Part shown: piece by piece, positions 31,755 through 43,979 of the stretch | Position numbering within the stretch: position 1 is the first letter of the stretch | Layout of the letters: each line of letters opens with the position of its first letter | Source: Limonium bicolor | Lineage: Eukaryota > Streptophyta > Magnoliopsida > Caryophyllales > Plumbaginaceae | Direction: 5' to 3' | Length of the DNA stretch: 64,000 nt | NCBI GenBank assembly: GCA_023374045.1 | Contig: CM041782.1 | Coordinates: 250,571,882-250,635,881, forward strand | Made by a program: the position numbers and the translations under genes | Notes under the pieces: model-generated | Database searches by the model: none | The model's input: only the letters and a program-made list of their open reading frames with translations | What the model was told of the DNA's origin: nothing

Positions 31755-34700
31755 GACTGAATACCGAGCTTAGGAAGTACCGAGTTAAGAGTTTAGTACT
31801 TTGGGTTAAGGGTTGAGTGATAGCGTGAGAAGTACGCTAGTTAGGGAATACCAGTGTGTACTGGATACCTACAGTATCCATCCCGCCCTCCACAAACCCT
31901 ATTATATAACTTGGAAAGAACGCCAGAGAGATGAAGTCCTCTCTTACTCGGGAATACCCGATCTGGCTGTTATTAATCCTATAAGTACGGAGAACCTGTC
32001 AACGGTAGATCCGAAAGGTGTGAATCCCGAAGACGGTCTCCATTTTAACAATATTAACCGCTCTTGTTAGCGAAAAGTGAAGAATCTTATGCATAAGAGA
32101 ATGGAATTTCCAGCACCCTGGGTCGACATGCGAAGCAGTCGAGGACAACCAGCTTACAAGCACTAACCGTGCAACAGTGGAGAAGTGAAGTAGTAGAACC
32201 CGAGACGAGTGTCTACGGGACTACAATGTTGACAACACACAACGGTATACAACCGAAAGGAACTACGACGTAGTACGAGGAGGATACAATACTAAGTAAA
32301 AAGGGGTCTCCCAGAAGGGAAACACCCTAGTTAATGGTTATCATGTGAAGACAGAGAGAATACCCAGAAATTGTTGTTAAGACTGTGTCAAGCAAGGGCC
32401 AGCAAGGCCACATGATGTTAAGAGCGGGTGAAAGCAGTACCGCAACCAATGTGTATTGAACCGATAACCAGAGCATGGCGCACTTGCCATGGCAAGTGCT
32501 GCTATAACAAGGCTGTACGGAAATTTTAAACAAACTATAGTAAAGTACCATGAAGTAAGTGAGATCATCATAACTGTGGAAAGGGCAGCCTGACCTCTGT
32601 AATTGGAAACACACCAGTCAGCAAGAAGCTAGACTTGGTTAAGGCGAGAAATGTTGTAAACCACGAAATTTTCTTTCAACTAAATTCATTTTCAAAACTC
32701 TTTTCAAAACCAAATTTTCTTTCAAACCCATCTATTTCAATTCTTCTTTCTTTAAACCAACCAGAAGACCTACCGGCCTCAGTGCCACATGGTAGGTAAG
32801 TTTACCCAGTTACTTTTAAATAACCGGATGGAAACCGGTAAACCCAAGGGTAACAACCCGAGGGAATGGAGTGAGTTCATAATAATACAACAGTGGATAC
32901 ACTTCCCTTGATTAAGTTCGGGAAGCATGGAATGCATATTATCAGGATAATATAAGAGGAGTTGACAACAGAATACTTCACCTAGGCGTGTGACGGACAC
33001 TACGAGTGTACCAACTAATGTGGGACGACCGCACTCCGATAGGAGCTTGTGGGCCTGACAAACCTTCTTATGGGGTAGTCGGGTAAGTAGCAATGTATCA
33101 GTAGGATACCCCACGTATGTATACGAGTGGAGTCTGGAACACGGGAAGTAGTCGACTCCATACTACGGTCCGAAGTAAAAGTCAAGCAAGAGAATGGATT
33201 ACATCAAATGGTTGAAGTAAAGGAACCCAGTCAAGTTAAGGAAGACTAAAGGAATTAGTAAGTTTATTTTAAGGAAATGTTAAAGGTGAACAAGTGCGAA
33301 GTGCACTGGTTAGTAAGTAAAGACATAGCATATGTCTCAAGGATCCGGAGGATGAAACAATAGCTGGAGTAAGTACCCAGCCTACATATGGTGAGGCAGA
33401 TGCCTACTATGGATACGTTAATGTGCAATGATCGGGATGACTCCCGAGAGATCAAGGGATATCAATCTCACTAAAGAGGATATTAACCCAGCAAGAACGC
33501 AGGCGAGTAGTAATAAACGTACAATAAGCAAGCCAGATGTAATGGCATAACCTAGTAACACCCAGGAACTATCCTTAAAAGGGTGTTTGGTCACAGTGGT
33601 TGAACGGGATAACGTGACAGAAACACAAGGGTTGAACTAACACCCAGCTTAAGCATAAGTCGTCAGGAGGAAGTCTGACATCTTGAAGGGGCATCCATGA
33701 AAGGAACCGTAATGCTACGACCTTGTCATGGAGCCCAATACGACCTCTAAACCATGTAATATGTTTGGAGAAGTAAATGCGTGTGGACAGCCTACAGTGA
33801 GTAGAGCTCGAACAATAGGGCTTATAAGCCATAAATGGAGTGTAAGTAAATTTATTGCACAGAAGTTTATGTTATATAAGTAAGTAAGTGGATAACGAAC
33901 CACTGCTTTAAGAGTGGGGATACCTCTGATACTGTGAGACCGCAACGCGGTAGTTATGTAACCAAGTTCAGAGAGATGTTAGGAATGGACTTGATGTTGT
34001 TACCAAGAGTGATTGAATGAGTGTTATACGAAAAGAAGTGTATACCAGTTGTGGAGACGGATGAGTAAAAAGTCTAATACAACCACCATAGGTGTGGGAT
34101 GCTAAATGTGTAATGAACAACGCTCAAGAGCATAAAGACTCGAAGAATAGCGTGTTCAGCAATCAGCCAAATAAGTGGCAAACCAGTGTAATGGCGGAGG
34201 CGGAAATATAATAATGCAGTATAAGTTAATGTTATACAATGAAAGAGCCGGTGCGCAGTAAGCGACCGTTGCATAATAATATGTGGCAATAAGACCAGTT
34301 ATGAGTGAAACTCAATGGACATACAAGTAAGTGATGATACGCAGACGGGCAATAAGCCAACGGTCGGTACTATGTGATAAGGAACTCAGTGTGAATTCCT
34401 ATTGCATCGCATAAGAGATTACTGTCAAGAGTTTACGCCTCTGCACTCTGTATGACTGAGTGTTTTGGTATTGCTCTGTGCGGTAATGATCAAGTGAGAT
34501 AGCTAGGAAGTTGGAAAATGTTAAATGTGATAGAAGAACAAGCTTAGGTGTGATAAAACCGATGCATAAGAGAAGCACGGTCGTACCAATCAAAGGTACT
34601 TGGTTGACATAAGGACTACAGTACAATTATTAAATATCGGTATGGAATATACCTCAAGTGTTGGGAATAACCGACAGAGTACTACACAATAGGTAGTAGC

Positions 34701-35188
34701 TCAAACGTAACCGACAGTAAGTCGGAAGAAATCAAGTAATCATTGTGGAAAACAGTAATTATCATGGAAATGGATAGTAAGTTTTGTAACTCACCGAATT
34801 CGCTCACGGTAAGAAATACCACGCGTCGGTTGAAACCGTTATTACCAAGATAAAGGTGATAATCGGGAAATGTACAATACAGTAAGGATAATGTATGGGC
34901 AAACTAAGCTCTAAAGTTATCAAGAGTTGCAGCAGAAAGTAGTGAGCCAGCAATTCAGTGTTAAATGTGTGTGTAGTGAACATGAGGAATGGCTAATGAT
35001 GCCTAAAAGCCTCACAGGCCAGAATCGAAACCAGTTAAGAGTTAAAATAAACTCTAGTGAGAATTCTTGGTTAGGGACTAAACCGCCAATATGGCTAAGA
35101 CCCTCAAACCAGAACACAGTGTAATAAACCGCGTGGAGATAAAACACTTCACGACGGTAGAACGTTCTAAACCAGTGATTAAGTGATT
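31755..35188 (+). other. C internal non-coding region
   Basis: About 3.4 kb has no recognisable coding sequence on either strand. It is dotted with short stem-loops, for example CTGG/CCAG near 33363-33382, GGCA/TGCC near 33396-33407, GGGA/TCCC near 33436 and ACCGCAACGCGGT near 33937. From about 33285 on it aligns by eye, with many changes, to 46284 onward in E. A 36-bp identical core lies at 34440-34475. Confidence 0.7.
34410..34483 (+). other. Conserved block in C internal region
   Basis: About 75 bp is nearly identical to 48171-48247 in E, with 36 consecutive identical bases (starting CTCTGCACTC), although the surroundings are strongly diverged. A small hairpin (CACTC/GAGTG) is possible. 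The function is unknown; a packaging or dimerisation signal is one idea. Confidence 0.7.
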
Positions 35189-35225
35189 GATTACGTGGGC
35201 GTAATCCCTTTTAAGGGGGGTAGAG
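35189..35225 (+). promoter_or_regulatory. Internal hairpin-polypurine module of C
   Basis: The arms GATTACG (35189-35195) and CGTAATC (35200-35206) precede AAGGGGGGTAGAG (35213-35225). The autonomous elements have GGGTACG/CGTACCC at the same place, a compensated change. Confidence 0.78.
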
Positions 35226-36370
35226 CGCAAAACCTTAATGTCTACCGTACAAGTGTACGTGGTGTGCATAGCACAAATAATTTGTTGATGATGGTGTGTG
35301 TGTGGGTACATAAACAGACACATTCATGGTGTAATTATGGTAACTGCGCACGAAGATGCGAATACCATTGTGATAAGTGTGTTTATTGTGTCAACGGATG
35401 TGAGAAAGTATAAGTATAAGGGAGTAGAAAAACTCCCGGGGAACTAAACCCCGACAGTATATGTTTATATGATACCAAATGTAATATTGTGTATTATATT
35501 TTGATAAAAATAATATATCGATATGTGTATATATACAGTATTGTGGTTCATGAGGATGTATGAAACCGATATAAAACCTAGTAAGAATTAAATTCCCTAG
35601 GTAACTTGATTTAAAATAAATCTGGAAGATGATTGATGGACATAGTTCCACCCTTGGAGATGTATGATTATGACTAGAAGGATTAAAAGATAGAAAATTG
35701 GGAATGAATGTATTATCTGTTGTTTGAAAATGAAGTGGGAGGTGAAACTTGATTATCATGAGATCAAGGGAAGCCGAACACAAATTGGGGTGGAAAGATA
35801 GTTCGACTCTGATGCTGATCACATTAGGGTTGGATGATTCTCGAAACTCCCTATAAGTGGTCATAAATAATCACATCAAGAATAAGATGCAATTAACAAT
35901 AACTGGACTTGGAGTTGTATGGAGCTTTCAAAAGAATTTAAATTGGGTTTCAAATTTTCAATTGGTATTTTCAATACTTCAATAAATATTTTAAGATTCT
36001 TAAGTGGTATTTTCAAAGGAAGGACTACCTTTATGTGACCTCGTAGAGGATTTTCAACTTGTATCCTTCCAATAAAGGATTTCATGACACTTAACCTCAT
36101 AGAGGGTATTTTCCTACTACTTGCTCACGAGCTGAGGACGTATGAGCCTTTGTCTTAGGACCGGTGACATGAGAAGTATATTTTAAAGGTGTATGCAATT
36201 GGTTTGATCTCCCAAAGGAACGGGGACCAGAGTGTCCATCGCGACCGGTTCTCGGGATCACAGTGTAATGTACTCTACATGGGTCTCGAACTCATGAAGA
36301 GATGGAAAAGGAATTTCTGGTTGATATACATGCTAAGACATGCTGTGTAGTGTGTAATAATTATTATTTT
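35226..36370 (+). other. C 3' internal non-coding region
   Basis: This AT-rich sequence lies between the internal polypurine module and the small hairpin repeats. Parts (about 35620-35880) align to 49600-49860 of E. No gene is seen. Confidence 0.6.
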
Positions 36371-36610
36371 GGACCTTGAGTCCTAATGTGGTTAAGTTCA
36401 GAAGGTGTTTATTACCCAGACCTATGTGTCTGAAGGTTGTTATGTTATCAAGACCTACGAGTCTAAATGTTGTTATGTTACCCAGACCAAGAGTCTAAGG
36501 GTTGTTATGTATGTATAATGTTGTTAAGGTACCCGGACCATTAAGTCTGAGGTCACTAAATATGTTATGTATGTATGGATGTGTTACCCGGACCATCAAG
36601 TCCGAGGTCA
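36371..36610 (+). repeat. Tandem mini-hairpin repeat before the C PPT
   Basis: Six units of roughly 35-60 bp each contain a small hairpin: GGACCTTGAGTCC, CAGACC..GTCTG, AGACC..GTCT (twice), CGGACC..GTCTGAG and CGGACC..GTCCG. Linkers are of GTTATGTTACC type. Paired changes (CAGAC/GTCTG to CGGAC/GTCCG) keep the stem. Confidence 0.75.
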
Positions 36611-36691
36611 TGATGTAAAGTGTGTTTGTTATAGAAGTTTTATACTACAAGTAATCCCTGTGTTCTAATTCAAATGACGCTAGGGAAGTGT

Positions 36692-36728
36692 GAACTTCGA
36701 GGACGAAGTTCTTTTAAGGGGGGTAGAT
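36692..36728 (+). promoter_or_regulatory. C hairpin and 3' polypurine tract
   Basis: The arms GAACTTCG and CGAAGTTC (36692-36711) with an AGGA loop are followed by AAGGGGGGTAGAT (36716-36728), abutting the 3' LTR. Compared with M2 (GAACTTTG/CAAAGTTC) one base pair is changed on both sides. Confidence 0.88.
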
Positions 36729-39700
36729 TGAAATACCCCAAACCTTAATGTGTTAATTAAATGTATAATTATAATTTCCTAAGGCTAATTAAGCCCTTAA
36801 GATCATTGGTGAAGAAACGAAAACCAAAAAGAAAAAGAAAATGCGTAAACGCCACAAAACGTGAAAACACGTATTTAATTATTTTAGGAGGTACATAACC
36901 TTCGTTAGAGTTATAAATATATTTTTATACCTTAATTACACACTGAGAACGTGTGGGAGAAATTCCGGAAGAAAACGGATCCAAACAATGCGCTAAAACG
37001 CTAACGGAGTCTAAGGCGCGTTTTTCGAGGAAACCCGAAAACGTGACTTTAAACAGTTAAACGACCCCGTAAAAATAATAGCTGATTTTATAACAATAAT
37101 TAAACATTAATGGGAGTTTAATAGCCATTAAAATTAAAGGAATGAGAAAATTCCGGAAAACGGCCCCGGTTAGTGAATAGTGCTAAACCGGGTAAATAAA
37201 CGAGTGTTTCTGTTAAAAAACAAAAAACGCTCCAGCGTGTATACATTAGTGGGCCGGTTTTATTTATGTAGACAGCCCACTCACACAAGACTAGTTAACA
37301 AATTAATTAAGTCAAGAGAGCCAAATAACAAAGGGCAATATATCCCCACACTCTCTTCTCTTCCTTATTTTTCTTTTTCCCCTCTCTCTCTTCCTCTCTT
37401 TCCTCTCTTTCTCCTCCACCGGTTCTCCCTTCTCTCTCTGCCGATGGAAAGCTCCAACCCAAGCCTCCAATGGCTTCCCCACTTCAATCTCATCCCCAAG
37501 CTCCATTTGAGCCCCAAATCAAAAACAAATCACATAATTGAACTCTCCTCATCCTCCTCTACCTTTCCCTCTTCTCGGAATTTCAAAAGGATGAAGTTGA
37601 CCTCCATGGGTTTTCACCATTTGAGGAGAAAATGGCACCAATGAGAAGCTTGGAGTCTCCTCTTTCTTCTAAGGTAAAAATTTCCAAGAACAAGTCATTC
37701 CCTCTTCATCTCTTGGTGTAATTGATTTTTCACCATTTTGATACCTTGTTTTCTCCTTGTTCTTGAGCTCCAAATTTATCCTTCAATGGTGGAGTAGTTT
37801 CCTTCTTGATTCAAGGGAGAAAATCCCTCTTAAAAGCTTCAAAAGGTAAACCCTAATTCTAGCCCTTTGATTAAATTGAGTTTCTAAGGGTTTAGATAAT
37901 TAATTGTGTATGTTTTGTGTTCATGGATGTTGGGATGGAGTTGGAAACTCCATACCCTCTAAATTGATTTTTGGAAGAAATGAGGAGCAAGAGGAGAATG
38001 TGAGAGACTTGCGGAATTAAGGTAGGATCCACCTTAAACCTTGTTGTAATTGTTTTAAGTGTTTGGGATGGGTAAACAATTAAACGAACCCAAAACTGTG
38101 AGTTGAAATCCTATGTTGTAATGTGTTTAGTTGGTGTTGAGAAATGTGAATTAATGTTGATTGAGGGCCTTGAGAGCCAAATGTTTTGAGGTTGTGTTTA
38201 TTGAGTTCATAAGATTATGGTGATTATGTTGTTGTTGATGGAATGGAGGAGTTGTTTTGTGCTGTTTAGGACCCTTGAAGGGTGTGGCTAGGTTAGGAAT
38301 GAAGAGGTTGTGTTTGAGGATAAATGATGAGGATGAATGTGTAGAGATTATGGGGAAGTTATGTCAAATTTTAATGGGAAATGAGTGCTTGATGATGGCT
38401 TAATGGTTTGAGAAATTAAGGTGTTTAAATGGGTTGTTTAGTGTTGAAAAATGAGTGAAGAGTTGGTCTTGTAATGGGGATAATTAATGGAGCTAGGAGA
38501 GTGCAAGAATGATAGCAAAATTGCTAAATGACTTGGGATTTTAATGAGTGAGTATGGTTTTTGGAAGTGTAAGAATAATTGAAATTTGCCTCTGGTTGCT
38601 GAAAATTTGAGTACGTCCGAATTCCGTCCGGACTTGGAAGTTCGGACATGCCCCGTTGCGTCAAAAATTTTTCCGGAGTTGAGTGATGTCCGGACTTCTG
38701 TCCGACCTTCGAAGTCCGGACGCGTCTAAAATTTTCCCAGACTTGTGTCCGACCTTAGATGTCCGGACACAAGTTCGGACGTGTCAAAAATTTTTCCCAG
38801 GTTTTAGTCTCGACTTGTGTCCGACCTTAGATGTCCGGACACAAGTTCGGACACCTTGGAATTTTTCCCGGATTTGCTCTCGACTTGTGTCCGACCTTTG
38901 ATGTCCGGACACAAGTTCGGACTGTTTGAAATTTTCCCCAGAGTTTGCTTCGACTTGTGTCCGACCTTAGATGTCCGTACACAAGTTCGGACACAGTGAA
39001 ATGTTGACCAAAAATTTTGTTTAAGAGTAGGAAATGACATCCAATGATGGGGATTGATATGTAATGATGTTATAAGGTTGTTAGGATAAATTAAGTGAGT
39101 TATAAAGGTAATTGAGTGGTGAAAAGTCGTAATATCAAATGTAAAGTTATAAAACTACCGAACGGGCTAATCAAGGGCGCATTAGTCGTTAAATAATTGT
39201 GTTACCCCGATGTTAATTAAAGATAGTTATAATGTTACCAGTGGTACAAAGATTTTCAAGGAACATGTGATGACCGTAGGATGCATCTTCGGTGACAGTT
39301 GGTTTTCTTGCAACCTGTGTCCTAACGGATTCCCCGGCTTGTATGCCACATGTTTTCTGTGTGTTTTGCCACCTTGCAATAAAAGCATGAAAATGAGTTT
39401 ACAGTAATTCATTATTGGGGCGTAAATAATTCCGATACCGCTTACCTTAGTTATGTGTTAAATAATAGATAACCGACCTTAGGTTCAAAAGAGTTCGGTA
39501 TGCGGATAAACGTCCCAACCCATGGGAACGTTCTAACCACGGCTATCAGTGCGTTTAGTATATGTTTGTGATTATATGTGATGTATGTGAGTTGTTGGTA
39601 TGTTGTCGTTGTTATCGGATACAGATATCCATGTTAGTTAAAAGGAGTATTACTCCTATATGTCGAACCAAGTTAGTAACACTACGTGAGGTATGTATGT

Positions 39701-40798
39701 GATAAGTTCCATAAGGGAATCTCTAACTAATAAGTATGGTTATGTATGGAGAGGAATCCGGTTGTTCCGGTCGCGCTATTGTTGGGAGTTAATATATATA
39801 TATTTAAATTGACTCCCATCCTGTTATGTTAAGGGTTGATTTCCTTCATTGGATTTCGACCTCCCATTAGCTTAGCCAAAGCTTACCTACCGACCTCCAT
39901 ATCGGGCTAGGAGGAAATTATGTGAATGTTGTTAGGGTGTTGACGCCTATGTTGCTTCGACTCCCTCTCTGTTATGTTATGGTTGTTTTCTTCTTGGATT
40001 ACAACCACCCACAAGCTTAACCAAGGCTTACCTACCTCATCACTATTGGAGTTAGGGGGAAATTATGTATGTGGCGTACGGTCCTATATGAGGCCGCCAC
40101 TCAAGTAAAGAAAATGTATGTTGTTGTGCTCGGGCTTATATTACCCCGGCACTCCCTAAATGAAGTTCATGTACGCTAAGAAGAGTGAAATTAAGTTGTG
40201 TATGCTATAAAGTGAAGTGTGTGTTGTTATGTTGGGTGTGCTAACCTCGTGTATGCATTCATTAATGTATGTTGCTTATAAGCATGATGTGTGTATGAGT
40301 TTGTGCATGTTTGAAATAAATCAACCACATGCTAAGATGACAAGTAGTTGTGCGTGGCCCGGTAGCATGCGGGCTGCGGGATTACCATACCAGCAAAGGT
40401 GCTGACCCCCTTTGGGGGCCCCCATTACTTCTCAGGTACAATGAAGCTGGTAGTCGTTCGAGAGTAGGACGGGGTAGTTATTTGTATGTGGTAGCCATGA
40501 GATTTGTGGATGTATTGTAGGTGTAGTATAAGCCGTATAGTTAGCGTTAGAAGATACTCGGTACAGTTGTGATGTAAGTGTACAATGAATGTTGGACATG
40601 GTAAGGGTTTATTGTGTAGTTGCTTGGGAATTATTGCTTGGGAATTTAGTCCATCAACGGTACGATGTATGTATGTTAGCCTTGTTGGCCACGTGGGTGG
40701 CTAACGGCGTGTAACACCAAAGAGTTGAGTTATGTTTTGAGTTATGAATTCCGCTGCGATGTGATATTAAGTATGTTGTTAGTAGTTGGGGTGTTACA
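36729..40798 (+). mobile_element. C 3' LTR
   Basis: This 4070-bp LTR is the partner of 27711-31721. It differs by scattered substitutions and many single-base indels. It contains the array 38613-38993, splice-site block 40402-40435 and terminal hairpin 40684-40705. The TATATA of the 5' copy reads TATACATTA here. Confidence 0.92.
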
Positions 40799-42203
40799 AT
40801 AGTCATCATTTCTCCTAGGTTTTATAGCACCTTCCCAATATAGCTCTACACTAACTCATTATATACCTAAATCCCATTCCCTTAAACAACAAGACATCTT
40901 AAGGTAAGTAATTTACCTTGTTCTTTCACAAGCTTCACAAGCTTTTCTCCTTAGACTTCTCTACCAAATCTCGGTCACCAATATAGTTCTCCTTGCCAAT
41001 GTTCTAAACAATGTCCAATAACTCTAATGAGCACTAAACAACACACTTACCTTAAGGAATAAACCTAGGTTAAAATGTGTTTTAAGGTTTTGAATTGATT
41101 GTTTACCTTAGTTCCTCAAGACAAGCTTGGATATGAAGCAAGAAGGACCTCCTATCTCCTTTGAAGAGTAGAAACAAGCTAGAACAAGGCATAAACATGG
41201 AGTTCCATGAGTATATATTTCGGACATGGAAGAAAATGGTGGAACCTAGATTTTCTTACACTTTCTTTACCTTAAGAGAATGGAGATGCCAATGGAGTCT
41301 CCAAACTTGAATTTCCTCCTCTAATGGTGGTTTGACTTGCACCAAAATGAAGCTCTTGAAGTTTTGAAAAGATAGAAAGGAGGAGCTTGAGCTAACTAAG
41401 AAGAATATGTATTTTGTTTTGGATTTGGAGCTAAAATGAGCAAGTTGTGTGCAAGAGAAGGTGGAGCTAGCATGGAGAGGAGCTTCACGTTAATGGAGAA
41501 GAGAAAGAGAGCAAGAAACCGTGTGGAACAAGGGAGAATGAAGAAGTGAGGAGAGAGAATCACTAAAGGTGAGATATTATGTTAAAAGGTGAATAGTTAA
41601 CTTACTTGTTTTTGCTTTTTCTTTACTTAGCTAGATAAGTGTGGTGAGTCACACTTAAAAACCGGCCCCCTTTTATAAATGAGGGTAATTAAGTCTTGTT
41701 GACTAAATGTCTCACTTATATAGACTTATGTTATAAACTAGCTTAATTAATTCACTATTCACCCAAAACAAGGCACATTGTTGTGAAATTTTTGATTTCC
41801 CATTGATATAGACCTCCAAATGTGATACTATATAGTACACAAGTTAATTAAAGAGTAATGATGGACATTTAGCCATTCAAAACTCATTTACAAGACAATT
41901 TTTCAAAAACGTGCTTTAAGACTCCTTAAAGCACATTTTGTGTTTTAACTTGTTTTCAAGCTTGGTTTTCTTTGGTAATTGATTTAAATGACCACTAGGA
42001 TATTACTAAGGTCTTAGAACCATATTTGGGTACTCTCCCATGTCTCTCCAAGCTTAGAGCACGTTTTTGTTAAAACTGCTCTTTTGGTGTTTCCTTATAT
42101 TTTCTTTGATTAGAAATGTTTCTTAATGTTTCTAAGGCATTAATTAGCCTCCTTATATCTTAGTTTCTCATTTAAACACCATACCTAAGTTTGGGGTATT
42201 TCA
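40799..42203 (-). mobile_element. M2 5' LTR, segment 3 (LTR start)
   Basis: This starts with the ATAGT duplication of C and ends GGGGTATTTCA at 42203, the outer edge of M2. It contains the TATA box (41670-41679, minus) and the CT-rich leader. It is nearly identical to 12711-14126, but with many one-base losses in homopolymers. Confidence 0.9.
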
Positions 42204-43979
42204 CCGGGAAAACGTGACTTTAAGTGGGTCAAACAGACTCGTAACAATTTTGGTCAACTACATAGTCACTAATAAATATTAGTGGGGCTTTAGAACCAAT
42301 AAAATAATTGAGCGAGAAAATTCCGGAAAACGGGTACCGGTTAGTAAAAACTGTAACAACCGGTAAGTTACGGGGTGAGAGTGCAAATAAACAAACTTAG
42401 TGTGTTCACTTAGAAAATAAAACAAGAATCTGGTGTGTGTATGGGTGTGAACCGGCCAGCTTGTCTCCCCCCACTCCCTTTATTTCTTTGTTATGTGCTA
42501 AAAGACAACAAATAAAGTAAATAAAGACAAGAAAGAAAAGAAAGGGAGTCTCTCTCCTACTCCCCCCTTGCTCTCTCACGTTGGCACTCCCTCCTCCTCT
42601 CCTTCTCTGTTCTTTTTCTTCTTCTCCTCTCCTGCGACATTCATGGAGTTTTGAAGAAACACACAACAACTTCCTCCTTCTCTCCTCTTGTTAACCCATC
42701 AATCTTGCTCCAAAAATTACAATTAGTACCGTTGGAATCCCCTTTCAAAGGAGAACACTTTCCTCCTTTCAAAAATCCAAAAGCTCCATTTTTGATTTTA
42801 TGGGTATTCACCATTTGAAGATTCAAGTCCACCATTAGAAGCACCTTCACCTCCTTATCATCTTGAGGTAAAAAGAAATTCGAAACCATCGTTTCTAGCC
42901 CTCATTGGCATTTTAAGAATTTTTCGGTTTTGAATGTCTTGTTCTTCTTGCTCCAGCTGATTTGGCTTCTCTTGTGGGCTAGGAATATTGTTCTCTTGCT
43001 AGTCAAGAACTCCATTCATCCATTGAAAGGTAATACCCTTGTCTAAACCCTAAAACATTAAATTCTAGGTTAGAGTAAAAATGAATGCTAAATGGTATTG
43101 TGTATGTGTTATGTGCTGTAGCACTTGTGTTGTGAACTCATTGGGACCGAGAACAAAAGAGGAAAGAAGAAGAGGAAAGGAAAGAAAGAAAAACTAACAA
43201 GACAAGGTAAATACCCTTACCTTGAGTTAGTTTTGTATATTGCATTGTAACAGATTTTTAAGTATCTAACGATGTGGAATATATGTAGTATGAGTAGTAG
43301 TGATGTAGTAATGTATTGGAGAAAGAATGTAACAGTTTTTGAAGTTTTAAATGATGTTTAAAACTTGGGAAAACCTTGGGTAGTGAATGTGTATGTGTGC
43401 AGGATTTATTGTTGTGGTAGTAGTGTTGAAGTGTGTTGTATAAACAGGTTGTGAGAATGAGAATTATGTGAGTAGAAATAAGGTGTGGAGATTCTGGAGA
43501 ATGTTAAAATATAGGGGAGACTATGTCAAATTTTGTGTAGGAATGAGAGGACTTAAATGTTTAAGAGGAGGAGGTAACCTAGGTGTTAACTAGGTGTATT
43601 TGAGGAGTATTTTGTAGTGTGAAACAGATTTGGAAAGGAGTGTGTTAAGGGAATGGAACTAGGATGAGAGTAATGTATTTTGGATGCTAGGAATAGCATT
43701 AGTAGAGGAGTATTGGAGGACAAGTGTTGAGGGAAAAATCTGTAGCATGATGTAGAAACCAAAATCTGTAGCATTAGGGAGAATGGAAACTGGTGCAAGT
43801 GTTGGAAGAAATGAGGAAATTTGGTGTAAGTTGTGTAAGAATGGAGTAGTAAGTTTGGAGAATGAATTAAGGTGATTTAGGGTGTGTAAATAGTGCTAAA
43901 TCATGTGGGGAAACATTGGTAAAGATTGGGGAAACAATGGGTAAAGAAAACACCCAAAAACAGATTTTAAAACTGAAGT

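Larger units (their letters stand above)
27711..40798 (+). mobile_element. C: complete non-autonomous Tekay-like element (13.1 kb)
   Basis: It has a 5' LTR at 27711-31721, an internal region at 31722-36728 and a 3' LTR at 36729-40798, with ATAGT duplicated at 27706-27710 and 40799-40803. The empty site survives in the M2 3' LTR near 12710-12720. PBS and PPT are intact, but the 5.0-kb internal region has no gag, AlkB or pol similarity and no long open frame. It is therefore a large retrotransposon derivative that must borrow proteins from autonomous relatives such as M1-M3. Confidence 0.93.
12495..42203 (-). mobile_element. M2: near-complete autonomous Tekay-like element with AlkB
   Basis: The minus-strand order is 5' LTR (42203 down to 20487, interrupted by D and C), PBS, gag with introns, AlkB exon, protease-RT-RNase H-integrase-chromodomain, two polypurine modules, and a 3' LTR cut short at 12495. 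Without the insertions the 5' LTR is about 4.14 kb. Its last 1.6 kb closely matches the 3' LTR remnant, with mostly single-base homopolymer differences, so M2 is young. It sits at the 5' end of LTR A', into which it presumably inserted. Confidence 0.88.

Noticed and set aside
31813..36100. Possible genes in the C interior (85-157 codon frames)
   Set aside because: No recognisable domain, no codon-like conservation with E, and frames are scattered on both strands as expected by chance.
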